Positions 9,046 through 20,117 are shown, counted from the stretch's first letter. The stretch: 64,000 bases of DNA from Williamsia sp. 1138 (GCF_002095435.2 NZ_MJEJ02000045.1:124001-188000); one strand, 5' to 3'. Numbers and translations are program-made. The notes: generated by a model from the letters alone, not told the origin.

Positions 9046-9914
9046 TCAGCGACCTCTGAGGTGCCGGCGAACTGCTGATCTATGAGGTGATGGTCTCCGT
9101 GACACGCGGATTCGTCTGCGCCGACGACGATGAGCCGGCCCTGGACGTGGAGGACGTCGACACGGGTCTGGTACAGCTCGCTCAGGGTCTCCGACGTCAT
9201 GACCTCATTGGGTGTCCCGATCCGGAAGCGGCCGTCGACGAGATACACGACGCGGTCGACGTACGGCAGGATCGGGTTGATCTCGTGGGTCACGAACAAC
9301 ACTGCGGTGCCGTGGTCGCGCCTGCGCCGGTCGATCAGGGCGGCTACGCGGCCCTGGTTGGCGGGATCGAGGCTCAGGAGTGGCTCGTCGCACAGCAACA
9401 CCGTCGGATCTCCGGACAGCGCTTGGGCCACGCGTAGTCGCTGCTGTTCACCTCCGCTGAGCAGACCCAGCGGTGCATCGGCGAAGTCGCGGGCGTCCAC
9501 CTGGGCGATGGCGTCGTCGACAAGCTCTGTGCGGCGCTTTCGATTTCGCCAACCCAATCCCCAGGTCTGACCGTCGACCCCGAGGCCGACCAGATCACGG
9601 CCCCGCAGCGGTACGCCCTCATCGTGCGTCTGCTGCTGTGGGATGTATCCGATGGTGCTGTCGCCGCGACGGAGCGTACGGCCCGAGACCGTCACCGAAC
9701 CGGCATCCAATTCATATTGACCCAGCAAGGTTTTCAGCAGTGAGGTCTTGCCGGAGCCGTTCGGCCCGAGGACCGCGACGAACTCGCCACGAGCGAGGGT
9801 CAGGTCGAAGTCGTCCCACAGCACCCGTTGCCCGAATGACAGCCGGGCGCCGCTGATGGTGACGGCAGCGGGCCGCTGCTCGCCGAGAACGGGTGCCGGT
9901 ACGGGCTGGGTCAT
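9042..9914 (-). CDS. Metal (zinc-type) ABC transporter ATP-binding protein
   Basis: A 290-residue ABC ATPase of the ZnuC/MntA type. Walker A GPNGSGKT lies at 50-57, the Q-loop region is GYIPQQQ, the signature is LSGGEQQRLRVAQ, and Walker B is VLLCDEPLLSLD, followed by the switch histidine in FVTHE. It powers metal import through the overlapping permease. The gene is 54 bp downstream of the binding-protein gene and is almost certainly in the same transcript. Confidence 0.9.
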   Translation of the reverse strand: MTQPVPAPVLGEQRPAAVTISGARLSFGQRVLWDDFDLTLARGEFVAVLGPNGSGKTSLLKTLLGQYELDAGSVTVSGRTLRRGDSTIGYIPQQQTHDEGVPLRGRDLVGLGVDGQTWGLGWRNRKRRTELVDDAIAQVDARDFADAPLGLLSGGEQQRLRVAQALSGDPTVLLCDEPLLSLDPANQGRVAALIDRRRRDHGTAVLFVTHEINPILPYVDRVVYLVDGRFRIGTPNEVMTSETLSELYQTRVDVLHVQGRLIVVGADESACHGDHHLIDQQFAGTSEVAE

Positions 9915-9968
9915 CTGCTGGGCTGCCTACATCGGGTGGTGCTGGACGGATCGGGGGTGTTGGATCGA

Positions 9969-10958
9969 TCAGGGGTTGCTGGGCGCGCCTGACGCCAGGG
10001 CGGACGTCAGCGTCTCAACATTAGCCCGCTGCCACGCGATGTAGTCGGTGACTCCGACAGGGAGGGTCTCGGTGAAATCGACGACGGGCACACCTGCGGT
10101 GTTCGCGATGTCGAGTAGGGCTTTCGCGGCCTCGTCGACCGCCTGGGTGTTGTAGACGAGGGCCCGCACCTTCCGGTCGCGGAGCAGGTCCTGGGTCGCG
10201 GCGACGTCGCGGGCCGATGGTGACTGCCCGGCTTCGACGGCATCCTGGAATCCGGCAGGCGTGACGTCCTCGAGGCCGGCTTCGGCGAGCAGATAACCGG
10301 CGAGGGGTTCGGTCTGCGCCACCTGGGCGCCGGGGTCGGTGGCCTTGATCGCAGCGAGTTGGGTTTGGAGCTGCGCGATCTGCTCGTTGAACGTCCCCGC
10401 GTTGTCGCGGTAGTACTGCTCGTTCGCACTGTCCTTCTCGGACAGGGCATTGGCGATCTTGTTCGCGACCTCACCGACGACCGTCAGGTTGTAGAACACA
10501 TGCTCGTTGACCGCACCGGGGGCGTGGTCGTGGCCCTCTTCTTCGTGGGCCTCGCCCTCTGCATGATCGTGCCCCTGCTCCTCGGAATGCTCGGTGCCCT
10601 CCATCAGATCGAACGCGTTGACGACGATGGCATCGGGACCCTTCGGGGCCTCTTCCATGTAGGCGTCGTAGTGACCACCGTTGAGCACGACCACGCCGGC
10701 GTCGGACACCCTGGCCGTGTCCTTCGCGCTGGCCTCGAACTCGTGTGGGTCGCCGTCCGGCGAGGTGTAGAGCGCGGTGACCTGCGCGTGCTCGCCGCCG
10801 ATCGCCGAGGCGACCGCGCCCCAGACGTCAGTGGACGCGACCACGTCGACCTTGCCGTCAGAGGTGGTGCCCGCGTCGTCGGACGAACATCCGGCGATCA
10901 CCCCGGTGGCCAGGGTCAGGGCCGCGGTGACCCCCAGGAATCGGGTCGAGGTGCGCAT
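9969..10958 (-). CDS. Zinc ABC transporter substrate-binding lipoprotein
   Basis: A 329-residue cluster A-I (ZnuA-like) binding protein. The N-terminal signal ends in a lipobox VIAGC (Cys24), so it is anchored outside the membrane. Metal-ligand positions typical of the family are visible (GDPHEFEAS, NGGHYDAYM, and a later D-x-x-E in VDFTETLP). A flexible His/Glu/Asp-rich loop (GHDHAEGEAHEEEGHDH) at about residues 129-145 is a hallmark of zinc-specific members and is thought to capture Zn2+. First gene of a three-gene operon behind a Zur-like palindrome. Confidence 0.9.
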   Translation of the reverse strand: MRTSTRFLGVTAALTLATGVIAGCSSDDAGTTSDGKVDVVASTDVWGAVASAIGGEHAQVTALYTSPDGDPHEFEASAKDTARVSDAGVVVLNGGHYDAYMEEAPKGPDAIVVNAFDLMEGTEHSEEQGHDHAEGEAHEEEGHDHAPGAVNEHVFYNLTVVGEVANKIANALSEKDSANEQYYRDNAGTFNEQIAQLQTQLAAIKATDPGAQVAQTEPLAGYLLAEAGLEDVTPAGFQDAVEAGQSPSARDVAATQDLLRDRKVRALVYNTQAVDEAAKALLDIANTAGVPVVDFTETLPVGVTDYIAWQRANVETLTSALASGAPSNP

Positions 10959-11030
10959 CGGGAAGAACCTTTCACGTCGTGTGTGGGCGATTCGCGCAAG
11001 GGCTTGCTGCGAACTTCGCCGAACAGACGC

Positions 11031-11050
11031 TAATGATAACCGTTACCGAC
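11031..11050 (-). promoter_or_regulatory. Candidate Zur operator before the zinc importer operon
   Basis: TAATGATAACCGTTACCGAC contains the palindrome TAAC-C-GTTA and resembles mycobacterial/streptomycete Zur sites (TGA-x-AA-x-C-x-TT-x-TCA type). It lies 73 bp upstream of the binding-protein start, where promoter elements are expected. No zur gene is in the window. Confidence 0.5.
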
Positions 11051-11062
11051 AGGGATGCGAAA

Positions 11063-11641
11063 TCAGTTCGGGCCGAGGACCGACGGGGTGACGAAGCGGC
11101 GCACGAGCTCTCGTTCTTCGGTGGCGTCGGCGCCCGGAGTCATCAGCAGCGACAAGATGACTCGCACCATGAAACGGCCCTGCAGGTTCGATTCGGCACC
11201 GGAGTCGTATGCCCCGCCGTTCACGAATGCGACCGCGATGCGGTTCACCAACTCCGACGAGGTGCCGATCGCTCCGGTGAGCGCCGCGGATTCGGGAAGG
11301 AACCAGGTCCGCAACACCGGATCGGTTCGGACTCCATCGACCGCAGCCAGGATCGCCTCGGTGACCTGTTCGTGTGGGTCGGGAATCTCTGCGACCCGGT
11401 CGGCGATCGTCTTCGACAGGGCTCGCGCCTCCCGCTCCACAAAGGCCATGTAGAGGTCGCCTCGAGAGGCGAAGTAGCGGTACAGGGTCGCCCGAGAGCA
11501 TCCGGCCGCCGCGGCGATCTGATTCATGTTGACCGGCGCGACGCCGTGAGCGATGAACAGGTCTGCGGCCACGTCGAGGATGCGATTGGCCGCCATGGCA
11601 GAGCGGTTACTGCCGAGCCAGGAGGGTGTCCTCGACGTCAT
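11063..11641 (-). CDS. TetR-family transcriptional regulator
   Basis: A 192-residue repressor. Residues about 15-60 hold the TetR helix-turn-helix (ILDVAADLFIAHGV, MNQIAAAAGCSRATLYRYF). The rest is the effector-binding and dimerisation part, which I cannot assign to a ligand. I chose the ATG at 11641, which overlaps the P450 stop by 4 bp (ATGA), because the upstream in-frame extension shows no domain sequence. Being third in the operon with the decarboxylase and the P450 suggests it controls that operon. Confidence 0.85.
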   Translation of the reverse strand: MTSRTPSWLGSNRSAMAANRILDVAADLFIAHGVAPVNMNQIAAAAGCSRATLYRYFASRGDLYMAFVEREARALSKTIADRVAEIPDPHEQVTEAILAAVDGVRTDPVLRTWFLPESAALTGAIGTSSELVNRIAVAFVNGGAYDSGAESNLQGRFMVRVILSLLMTPGADATEERELVRRFVTPSVLGPN

Positions 11642-12885
11642 CGACCCACAGCAGGGTTCGGTGACGACGGGTGAAAGTCCAGGGTCAGCGGGCGCCGGAC
11701 GTAGTTGCCCTGGGCGTAGGTGACCGACTCCGGATCGATCGTGTACTCGGGGCATCGCTTCAGCAGCTCTTCGATGGCGACCCTGGCCTGCATCCGGGCC
11801 GCGGCAGCGCCGAGGCAGTGGTGACCGCCGCGGCTGAAGGACATGATGTAGCGGGGGCGTCGACGGATGTCGAGGACGTCCGCGTCAGGGCCGTATGCGC
11901 GCGGATCCCGATTCGCCGAGCCATAGGCGAGCAACACCTTGCGGTCGGCCGGGACGGTGCCGCCGTCGAACTCGACGGGCGCTGTGGTGGTGCGGGCAAG
12001 GCCCTGAACAGGAGAGGTCAACCTCAGGAATTCGTCGACCGCGTCGCCGGCCAGGGCCGGATTCGCCGCGAGTTCCGCCCGCTGATCGGGATTCTCGGCG
12101 AGCAGTTGGGTCGCGCCGCCCAACAAGCCGGTGGTGGTGTCGTTGCCGCCGGCAACCATGGTGAAGGTGAAGGCGAGGATCGACAACAACCCCTCGGTGT
12201 TGCCGTCCTCCGCGACTCCTGCCTTCACCAGATGCGACACGGTGTCGTCGCCGGGGTGCTCGCGGCGGTAGGAGATGAGTTGGCCGAAATAGGCCATCAT
12301 CTCCATGATCGCACCGGCGGCTGCTTCGCCCGCTTTCGCGAGGTTGGAGGTGTCGGCACCGACGACAGCCTCGGTCCACCCGTCGAACGCCGCCCGATCC
12401 GACTCTGGCACCCCGAGATAGTGCGCGACCACCATCGAAGGCAGTGGCTTGAAGAGATCGGCGACGATGTCGCCGCCGTTCGATTCGATGAGCCGATCGA
12501 GTCGCGCGGTGACGAACTCCCGGACCGCTGGTTCGACCTCGGCGACCTGTTTGGGTGTGAAGCCCCGCGCGACCGACTTCCGGAAATCCGTGTGCTGGGG
12601 CGGATCCTGCATGACCATGGGCGGGTTGTCGGCAAGGCCGATGCTCTCGAGTTCGCCGTAGGTGACGGTCAGCCCCTTGGTGGAGGTGAACGTGCGCCAG
12701 TCGTCAGCTGCCCGGCTCACGTCCGCGTGTCGCGTGAGGACCCAGAAGTCCTTGTCGGGATGGTCGGTGTGCACGCGGTGTACCGGGTCGTGGTCGCGCA
12801 GATCCGCGTACATCTGCCACGGCTCCCGCCATGACTCGCCGGAGAGGAGACGAAACGGTGCGCGGTGGGACAGATGGGCGGTCAT
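11638..12885 (-). CDS. Cytochrome P450
   Basis: A 415-residue soluble bacterial P450. The haem motif is FSRGGHHCLG with the thiolate Cys at about 357. The oxygen-activation helix reads AGGNDTTTG, the K-helix has EFLR, and the segment MQDPPQHTDFRKSV near residue 95 is the usual H-T-x-x-R haem-propionate region. It hydroxylates an unknown substrate using a ferredoxin and reductase, neither encoded nearby. The longer open frame upstream of 12885 overlaps the aminotransferase gene and lacks P450 sequence, so ATG 12885 is preferred. Confidence 0.92.
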   Translation of the reverse strand: MTAHLSHRAPFRLLSGESWREPWQMYADLRDHDPVHRVHTDHPDKDFWVLTRHADVSRAADDWRTFTSTKGLTVTYGELESIGLADNPPMVMQDPPQHTDFRKSVARGFTPKQVAEVEPAVREFVTARLDRLIESNGGDIVADLFKPLPSMVVAHYLGVPESDRAAFDGWTEAVVGADTSNLAKAGEAAAGAIMEMMAYFGQLISYRREHPGDDTVSHLVKAGVAEDGNTEGLLSILAFTFTMVAGGNDTTTGLLGGATQLLAENPDQRAELAANPALAGDAVDEFLRLTSPVQGLARTTTAPVEFDGGTVPADRKVLLAYGSANRDPRAYGPDADVLDIRRRPRYIMSFSRGGHHCLGAAAARMQARVAIEELLKRCPEYTIDPESVTYAQGNYVRRPLTLDFHPSSPNPAVGR

Positions 12886-12918
12886 GTCCCAACAATGAGA
12901 CAGATAGGCATAAGTGTC
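12885..12918 (-). promoter_or_regulatory. TGTC/GACA half-sites at the P450 start, with a TTGACA hexamer
   Basis: TGTC at 12885-12888, GACA at 12899-12902 and TGTC at 12915-12918 form two overlapping imperfect palindromes across the 47-bp gap before the P450. On the minus strand TTGACA (12920-12915) could be a -35 element. An internal promoter or operator is possible; the evidence is weak. Confidence 0.25.
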
Positions 12919-12932
12919 AAGGCGACTGCGAA

Positions 12933-14273
<1,341 letters not shown>

Positions 14274-14308
14274 TCAGGTGTGCGCCGAGTTTGTCCCCCT
14301 GAAAGGCT

Positions 14309-14331
14309 GCCGGGGGAAGATTCCCCTCGGC
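14309..14331. terminator. GC-rich hairpin 3' of pirin
   Basis: GCCGGGGGAA and TTCCCCTCGGC pair with one mismatch around a 2-nt centre. It lies about 30 bp beyond the pirin stop and probably works with the hairpin at 14340-14359 to end that transcript. Confidence 0.45.
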
Positions 14332-14339
14332 GGCCCTTG

Positions 14340-14359
14340 CCGGGGACGAGGATCCCCGG
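14340..14359 (-). terminator. Hairpin directly after the pirin stop codon
   Basis: CCGGGGA and TCCCCGG form a perfect 7-bp stem with a 6-nt loop, 2 bp past the pirin stop. No U-run follows, as is common in high-GC actinobacteria. Confidence 0.45.
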
Positions 14360-14361
14360 GC

Positions 14362-15330
14362 TCAGACGGTGTGCGGCATCAGTGCGCCGGGCGGGATCTG
14401 TCCGAACTTGCCGGCATTGAAGTCTTCGACCGCCTCGACGAGCTCGGCCTTGGAGTTCATCACGAAGGGGCCGTACTGGAAGACCGGCTCGCGGATCGGC
14501 TGTCCGCCGAGCAGCAGCACCTCGAGGGCGGGACGGTTGGAGTCCTGGTTCTCGGCTGCCGCCAGCGAGATGCGGTCGCCGGGCCCGAGCACCGCGAGCT
14601 GCCCCTGCTGGATCGGATTGCCGACGGGTCCGACGGTGCCGCGTCCCGACAGCACGTAGACGAGGGCGTTGAAGTCCCGGTTCCACGGCAGGTCCAGGGC
14701 AGCCCCCGGTTGCAGCGTGGCATGGGCCAGGGTGATCGGGGTGCGGGTCGAACCCGGGCCGCGGTGCTCGCCGACGTTGCCGGCGATGATGCGGACAAGT
14801 GCGCCGCCGTCAGGGGAACTCACCAGGGTGGCCTGGTTGCCCTCGATGGCCTGGTAGGCCGGGTCGGTGAACTTGTCGCGCTTCGGCAGGTTGACCCACA
14901 GCTGGATGCCGTGGAAGAGGCCACCGCTCTCGACCAGCTCAGCCGGTGGTGTCTCGATGTGCAGGATGCCCGAGCCGGCGGTCATCCACTGCGTGGCGCC
15001 GTCCTCGATCATCCCGCCGCCGCCATGGGAATCCTGGTGGGCGAAGCGGCCGTCGATCATGTACGTGACCGTCTCGAAGCCGCGGTGCGGGTGCCAGCTG
15101 GTGCCCTTCGGCTCGCCGGGTTCGTACTCGACCTCACCCATCTGGTCCATGTGGACAAACGGGTCGAGAGCGGTTGCGGGCACGCCGGCGAACGCACGAA
15201 CCACGGGGAATCCTTCGCCCTCGTGGCCGCGCGGGCCGGTGGTCACCGTGCGTACCGGGCGTTGGGTGTCGGCAGCGATCGAGCCGGAGATGCGGGGGAG
15301 GGTCAAGGTATCGGCGCTCACTGCGGGCAT
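14362..15330 (-). CDS. Pirin family protein
   Basis: A 322-residue bicupin of the pirin family. The N-terminal cupin has the metal-binding signature HPHRGFETVTYMIDG, with further conserved segments (AHQDSHGGGGMIEDG, MTAGSGILHIE). The C-terminal cupin is at about 235-290 (ALVYVLSGRG). Family members are Fe-binding regulators or quercetin 2,3-dioxygenases; which role applies here is unknown. The gene stands alone, divergent from the hydrolase-mshA operon. Its start has GAAGGAG at a good distance. A TTACT/AGTAA palindrome in the divergent region may be its operator. Confidence 0.9.
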   Translation of the reverse strand: MPAVSADTLTLPRISGSIAADTQRPVRTVTTGPRGHEGEGFPVVRAFAGVPATALDPFVHMDQMGEVEYEPGEPKGTSWHPHRGFETVTYMIDGRFAHQDSHGGGGMIEDGATQWMTAGSGILHIETPPAELVESGGLFHGIQLWVNLPKRDKFTDPAYQAIEGNQATLVSSPDGGALVRIIAGNVGEHRGPGSTRTPITLAHATLQPGAALDLPWNRDFNALVYVLSGRGTVGPVGNPIQQGQLAVLGPGDRISLAAAENQDSNRPALEVLLLGGQPIREPVFQYGPFVMNSKAELVEAVEDFNAGKFGQIPPGALMPHTV

Positions 15331-15357
15331 GAGGTGCTCCTTCGAGGCTGGAAGTTC

Positions 15358-15372
15358 TTACTACCAGAGTAA
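15358..15372. promoter_or_regulatory. TTACT-N5-AGTAA palindrome between pirin and the hydrolase
   Basis: TTACTACCAGAGTAA is a perfect 5-5-5 inverted repeat 28 bp upstream of pirin. It resembles sites of HxlR-type redox/quinone sensors (YodB and CatR boxes). No HxlR gene is in the window, so the regulator is unknown. Confidence 0.4.
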
Positions 15373-15455
15373 CCGGACCGCAGTCCGATTTGTTCCGGAT
15401 CGGTGCCGGCCGTCGGGCCACCGGTGCTCCCGGCCCGCAGGATTAGTGTGGACGT

Positions 15456-16334
15456 ATGGGCACCTTCACGCGCCGGGTCGCCGCCGGCGACGGTACGGAC
15501 ATCGCATACCGGGTCACCGGCCCCGCCGACTCGGTCGATGACGCCGCACATGCGCGCGACGTCCCCACCTTGCTGCTGATCCACGGATGGGCACAATCCA
15601 GCGCGTGCTGGGGCGGCGACCTGATCGACGACCTCGCCGCGCGGTATCGCGTCATCGCGATGGATCTGCGCGGCCACGGTGGTTCGGGAGTGCCGCCCGC
15701 GGATCGGCTGACCTCTGAGGACTTCGGCAGCGACGTCGCCGCCGTCCTGGCGGCCGAGGTGCCACTCGGCGGGCCCGTGTTCGTGCTCGGCTGGTCTTAC
15801 GGCGGCCTGGTGATCTGTGACTACCTTGCCCGCGCCGGAGCCATCGCGCCCACCGGGCTGATCTTCGTCGGGGCCATCACGTCCATCGGTCGCGGGCAGG
15901 CGGGTGGCAGGGTGGGGCCGCAGATGCGCGCTGCGCTTCCCGATGCCTACTCGGAGGACCCCGCGACAGCGGTCGCTGCGCTGCAGTCGTTTGCCGGCAG
16001 TCTGGCCCCGGCCGGACAAGGTGCTTGCGCCCAGCGGCTTCTGGGTACCTCACTCACCGTGCCCCCATATATCCGCGCCGGGCTGTTCGCGCGGGAAGCC
16101 GCCAACGACGCGTTGCTGGAGCAGGCGGGGCTACCGATCCTGTTGATTCACGGGACCGCGGACGGCGTCGTGGACATCTCCAGCGCCGAACATCTGGCCG
16201 GGCTCGTCCCAGGCGCGCAGGCCCGATTCTGGGACGGCGCCGGGCATGCACCGTTCCTGGACGACCCGGGCCGTTTCGTCCGGGAGGTCGACGACTTCCT
16301 CGTCGACGTGACCGTGTCCGGCGGTGTGCGATGA
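15456..16334 (+). CDS. Alpha/beta hydrolase
   Basis: A 292-residue serine hydrolase of the alpha/beta fold. The oxyanion region is [11 protein letters not shown], the nucleophile elbow GWSYGG, the acid is probably in HGTADGVVD, and the catalytic histidine is in [12 protein letters not shown] strand-turn motif [10 protein letters not shown] completes the family pattern. Substrate unknown. It overlaps mshA by 4 bp (ATGA), so it is co-translated with mycothiol synthesis; a direct role there is not established. Confidence 0.85.
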   Translation: MGTFTRRVAAGDGTDIAYRVTGPADSVDDAAHARDVPTLLLIHGWAQSSACWGGDLIDDLAARYRVIAMDLRGHGGSGVPPADRLTSEDFGSDVAAVLAAEVPLGGPVFVLGWSYGGLVICDYLARAGAIAPTGLIFVGAITSIGRGQAGGRVGPQMRAALPDAYSEDPATAVAALQSFAGSLAPAGQGACAQRLLGTSLTVPPYIRAGLFAREAANDALLEQAGLPILLIHGTADGVVDISSAEHLAGLVPGAQARFWDGAGHAPFLDDPGRFVREVDDFLVDVTVSGGVR

Positions 16335-17713
16335 CCGGTTCACGACCGCGTCGAGTTGCGCTGATCTCGGTACACACCTCGCCGCTGGCCCAACCCGGTG
16401 TCGGAGACGCGGGCGGGATGAACGTGTACGTGTGGCAGACGGCGAAACGGTTGGCCCAACGCGGGGTCGAGGTCGAGATCTTCACCCGGGCAACGTCATC
16501 CACGGATGAACCCGTGGTGACCGCGGCGCCGGGAGTGACCGTCCGCAACGTGGTTGCCGGACCCTTCGAGGGACTGGACAAGCGAGACCTGCCCACTCAG
16601 TTGTGCGCCTTCACCGCCGGTGTCCTGCGCGCCGAGGCGGGGCGGCCGGTCGGCTACTACGACCTGGTGCACTCGCACTACTGGCTGTCCGGCCAGGTCG
16701 GCTGGCTGGTCCGCGACCGCTGGGCGGTGCCGTTGGTCCACACCGCCCATACCCTCGCCGCGGTCAAGAACGCATCGCTCGCCGCCGGGGACACCCCTGA
16801 ACCGCCCATGCGGCAGGTCGGCGAACAGCAGGTCGTCGACGAGGCCGATCGATTGATCGTGAACACCGAATCCGAGGCGCAGCAACTGATTGCCATCCAC
16901 GGAGCCGACCCACGGCGGATCGACGTCGTCACACCCGGCGCCGATCTCGAGTGCTATACCCCGGGTTCGCGGACGCAGGCGCGGCTCGAGTTCGGTCTCG
17001 ATCCCGATGAGGTGGTGGTGACGTTCGTCGGGCGGATCCAGCCGCTCAAGGCCCCCGATGTGCTGCTCCGTGCCGCGGCGCCGCTGATCAGGCGTGGTCT
17101 CGCCGATGGCAAGAAGCTGCGTTTGCTGATCGCCGGTGGGCCGTCCGGATCGGGCTTGGACCGACCCTCGTCGTTGATCGACCTGGCCAGGGAACTCGGT
17201 GTCGAAGCGTCGGTGACCTTCATCCCCCCGCAGTCGCCGAAGCGTCTCGTCCAGGTGTACCGGGCGTCGAATCTTGTTGCAGTACCCAGCTATTCGGAGA
17301 GCTTCGGATTGGTTGCGATCGAGGCGCAGGCCACCGGTGTGCCGGTGCTCGCGGCTGACGTCGGCGGGCTGGGTGTCGCGGTCGAGAACGGGGTGAGCGG
17401 CGTCCTCGTCGACGGGCATGACATCGACCACTGGACCGCCGAATTGGACCGGCTCCTCGGCGATCTGCCGAAACTGGAAGCGATGGGTGCCGCGGCCCAT
17501 GAGCACGCGCAGCACTTCTCGTGGGATCACACCGCAGATCAGCTGCTGGCCGGCTACGGAAAAGCGATAGAGACGTTCCGCAGTCGCACCGCACAGCCGG
17601 CCGCCGCCTCGCCCGCTGCCGCGACGGTCAACGGCGCGGACATCGAAGACGATCGACCACTGGCGCGGATCGCCCGCCGATTCGCCGGACGACGAAATGG
17701 AGTACGTACGTGA
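16331..17713 (+). CDS. mshA: D-inositol-3-phosphate glycosyltransferase MshA
   Basis: A 460-residue GT-B glycosyltransferase (GT4). It transfers GlcNAc from UDP-GlcNAc to 1-L-myo-inositol-1-phosphate, the first step of mycothiol synthesis. Diagnostic segments: [20 protein letters not shown] at the N-terminus, [42 protein letters not shown] and the nucleotide-sugar-binding [16 protein letters not shown]. Start ATG 16331 overlaps the hydrolase stop; the stop overlaps the next gene's GTG. Position and neighbours match the mycobacterial mshA-ybjN-gpm1-senX3 order. Confidence 0.95.
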   Translation: MTGSRPRRVALISVHTSPLAQPGVGDAGGMNVYVWQTAKRLAQRGVEVEIFTRATSSTDEPVVTAAPGVTVRNVVAGPFEGLDKRDLPTQLCAFTAGVLRAEAGRPVGYYDLVHSHYWLSGQVGWLVRDRWAVPLVHTAHTLAAVKNASLAAGDTPEPPMRQVGEQQVVDEADRLIVNTESEAQQLIAIHGADPRRIDVVTPGADLECYTPGSRTQARLEFGLDPDEVVVTFVGRIQPLKAPDVLLRAAAPLIRRGLADGKKLRLLIAGGPSGSGLDRPSSLIDLARELGVEASVTFIPPQSPKRLVQVYRASNLVAVPSYSESFGLVAIEAQATGVPVLAADVGGLGVAVENGVSGVLVDGHDIDHWTAELDRLLGDLPKLEAMGAAAHEHAQHFSWDHTADQLLAGYGKAIETFRSRTAQPAAASPAAATVNGADIEDDRPLARIARRFAGRRNGVRT

Positions 17714-18387
17714 CCACACAGGTGACCACCGACCTGAGCGCCATCATCGAAGACTTTCTCGGTGAGCGTGAATTGACCTACAGCCGCAAGGATTCCGGCG
17801 GAAAAGACGCCGACTATTTCGTGATCGAGCTGCCGGGTGAGAAGAAGCTCAAGACGACTGTGCTGCTGACGGTGGGCCCGCACGGACTGCGCCTGGAAGC
17901 GTTCGTCTGCCGCAAGCCCGACGAGAATCACGAGGGCGTCTACAAATGGATGCTCAAGCGGAATCGTCGGCTCTACGGGGTGGCCTACACCCTCGACAAC
18001 GCCGGTGACATCTACCTGGTGGGCAGGCACTCTGCCGAATCGATCACCGGTGCCGAACTCGACCGCCTGCTCGGCCAGACCTTGGAAGCCGCCGACGGCG
18101 ACTTCAACGTGTTGCTGGAGATCGGGTTCATCACCTCGATCCGCAGGGAATGGGCATGGCGGGTCTCGCGAGGTGAGTCGTTGAACAACCTCAAGGCGTT
18201 CGAGCACCTGATCGAGGGGCACGAACCCGGAGGCGTTCGACCCGACGGTGCAGGCGCAGGCAGAGCAGACGGAGCCGGCGCCCCACAGGCCGGTGGCAGC
18301 AGGGCGGAGTCCGTCGTGCAAAACGGCGTCGCGCCCCGAGATCTCGGCGATGATGAGGGTGATGTGTCCGATTCGGCGAAAGCCTGA
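17710..18387 (+). CDS. YbjN domain-containing protein
   Basis: A 225-residue protein that I start at GTG 17710, overlapping the mshA stop by 4 bp. The YbjN-type domain covers about residues 10-165 ([57 protein letters not shown]). The family resembles type III secretion chaperones and its role is unclear. The last 60 residues are Gly/Ala/Asp-rich and probably disordered. Homologs sit directly after mshA in mycobacteria (Rv0487), which points to a linked but undefined role. Confidence 0.85.
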   Translation: MTTQVTTDLSAIIEDFLGERELTYSRKDSGGKDADYFVIELPGEKKLKTTVLLTVGPHGLRLEAFVCRKPDENHEGVYKWMLKRNRRLYGVAYTLDNAGDIYLVGRHSAESITGAELDRLLGQTLEAADGDFNVLLEIGFITSIRREWAWRVSRGESLNNLKAFEHLIEGHEPGGVRPDGAGAGRADGAGAPQAGGSRAESVVQNGVAPRDLGDDEGDVSDSAKA

Positions 18388-18447
18388 CAACAATCATTGG
18401 TATGTTTTGCTGCAGAAGTCACCCACGATGCCGGAGGTCAGTCAGTC

Positions 18448-20055
18448 ATGAGTTTCAAGAGTCCGTATCCGCCTGTTGAGATTCCCGACGGCTCCATCTA
18501 CGAGACGCTCTTCGGCAACATCAGCGAGGACGACCTGGAGCGGACCGCGCTCATCGACGCCGGCGCGACCGAGGGCACGTCGTACCGGGAACTGATCGGC
18601 CGGATCAACGCGTTCGCCGGGGCATTGGCCGCACGGGGCATCGCGGTCGGCGACAAGGTCGCTCTGCTGTCACCGAACACGTCGGCTTTCGCGTTCGTGT
18701 TCCACGGCATCCTGCGCGCCGGTGCGACGGCGACCACGGTCAATGCCCTGTTCACCGCTCCCGAGATCGCCAAACAGCTCACCGACTCCGGTGCCAAGAT
18801 GCTCATCACGATCACCCAGCTCGCCGACGGTGCAAAAGCCGCAGCTGCGCAGGTGGGTCTGCCCGAGAGCGCGGTGATCATCCTGAACGGGCCCGGCGAG
18901 GCCGAGAGCCCGAATCCGAACGCGATCGATCTGCTGGCGGCCGGGCTACCCGCTCCTGAGGTGAGCTTCGACCCCGCCACCCATCTGGCGGTCCTGCCCT
19001 ACAGCTCGGGAACCACCGGCAACCCGAAGGGTGTGATGCTGACGCACCGCAACCTGATCGCGAACGTCGCGCAGAGTCAGCCACTGCTGAAGATGTCGCA
19101 CGACGATTCGGTCCTGGCCGTGTTGCCGTTCTTCCACATCTACGGCATGACGGTGCTGCTCAACCTCGCGCTGTACAACCGCGCGAAGCTCGTCGTGATG
19201 CCGCGTTTCGACCTCGTGCAGTTCCTGGAGTCCATCCAGAACTTCAAGTGCAGCTACGTGTTCATCGCACCGCCGGTCGCCGTTGCGCTGGCCAAGCACC
19301 CGTTGGTCGAGGACTACGATCTGTCGTCGATCAACACCATCATGTCCGGCGCTGCGCCCCTCGACGAAGAACTCGGCAAGGCCGTGGCCAAGCGGTTGGG
19401 CACGCAGGTCATCCAGGGTTACGGCATGAGTGAACTCAGCCCGGTGAGCCACGTGATCCCGGTCGACCCGGGCGACGGCCCGCAGGCTCCGCTGAACTCC
19501 TGCGGATGGCCGATCCCCAACACCGTGAACAAGATCGTCGACCCCGCCACCGGCGAAGACATCGGTATCCCGGCGCAGGGCCTGAGCGAGCCCGGCGAGC
19601 TGTGGGTGTCCGGACCGAACGTCATGGTCGGGTACCTGAACAACGACGCGGCGACCAAGGAAACCATCGACGACGACGGATTCCTGCATACCGGCGACAT
19701 GGCGAAGGTCGACTCCGACGGGTTCGTCTACATCGTCGATCGGCTCAAGGAACTCATCAAGTACAAGGGCTACCAGGTGCCTCCCGCCGAGCTCGAGGCA
19801 CTGCTTCTCACCCACGACGACGTCACCGATGTCGCGGTGATCGGAGTCATCGAGGCAGACACCGGGGAAGAGATCCCGAAGGCTTTCGTCGTCAAGCGTG
19901 AGGGAGCGGACCTCACCGGTGAACAGGTGATCGAGTTCGTCGCCTCCCAGGTGGCTCCGCACAAGAAGGTCCGTGAGGTCGAGTTCATCGACGCGATCCC
20001 GAAGAGCGCGGCAGGCAAGATCCTGCGGAAGGATTTGCGCAAGCCCGTCGCCTGA
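18448..20055 (+). CDS. Acyl-CoA synthetase, 4-coumarate-CoA ligase-like (AMP-binding)
   Basis: A 535-residue ANL-superfamily enzyme that activates a carboxylic acid to its acyl-AMP and then acyl-CoA. Motifs: the P-loop YSSGTTGNPKGVMLTH (A3), the A5 motif GYGMSELSP, the A7/A8 region HTGDMAKVDSDGFVYIVDR and KYKGYQVPPAELE, and the catalytic lysine in SAAGKILRKDL near the C-terminus. Start ATG 18448 is preceded by GGAGG 10 nt upstream; the longer open frame adds no conserved sequence. Similar to plant-type 4CL-like ligases, but chain length and substrate are not predictable. Confidence 0.9.
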   Translation: MSFKSPYPPVEIPDGSIYETLFGNISEDDLERTALIDAGATEGTSYRELIGRINAFAGALAARGIAVGDKVALLSPNTSAFAFVFHGILRAGATATTVNALFTAPEIAKQLTDSGAKMLITITQLADGAKAAAAQVGLPESAVIILNGPGEAESPNPNAIDLLAAGLPAPEVSFDPATHLAVLPYSSGTTGNPKGVMLTHRNLIANVAQSQPLLKMSHDDSVLAVLPFFHIYGMTVLLNLALYNRAKLVVMPRFDLVQFLESIQNFKCSYVFIAPPVAVALAKHPLVEDYDLSSINTIMSGAAPLDEELGKAVAKRLGTQVIQGYGMSELSPVSHVIPVDPGDGPQAPLNSCGWPIPNTVNKIVDPATGEDIGIPAQGLSEPGELWVSGPNVMVGYLNNDAATKETIDDDGFLHTGDMAKVDSDGFVYIVDRLKELIKYKGYQVPPAELEALLLTHDDVTDVAVIGVIEADTGEEIPKAFVVKREGADLTGEQVIEFVASQVAPHKKVREVEFIDAIPKSAAGKILRKDLRKPVA

Positions 20056-20067
20056 CGCCAAACGCTT

Positions 20068-20117
20068 CACAAACACGAAGACGATCCACCTACAGGTGGA
20101 TCGTCTTCGTGTTTGTG
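20068..20117. terminator. 24-bp perfect hairpin, bidirectional terminator
   Basis: Positions 20068-20091 are exactly complementary to 20094-20117, with only AC at the centre. It lies between the convergent acyl-CoA synthetase and MFS genes, 12 and 9 bp from their stops, so it can end both transcripts. The arms carry AAA/TTT and GAAGAC/GTCTTC blocks. Confidence 0.85.
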
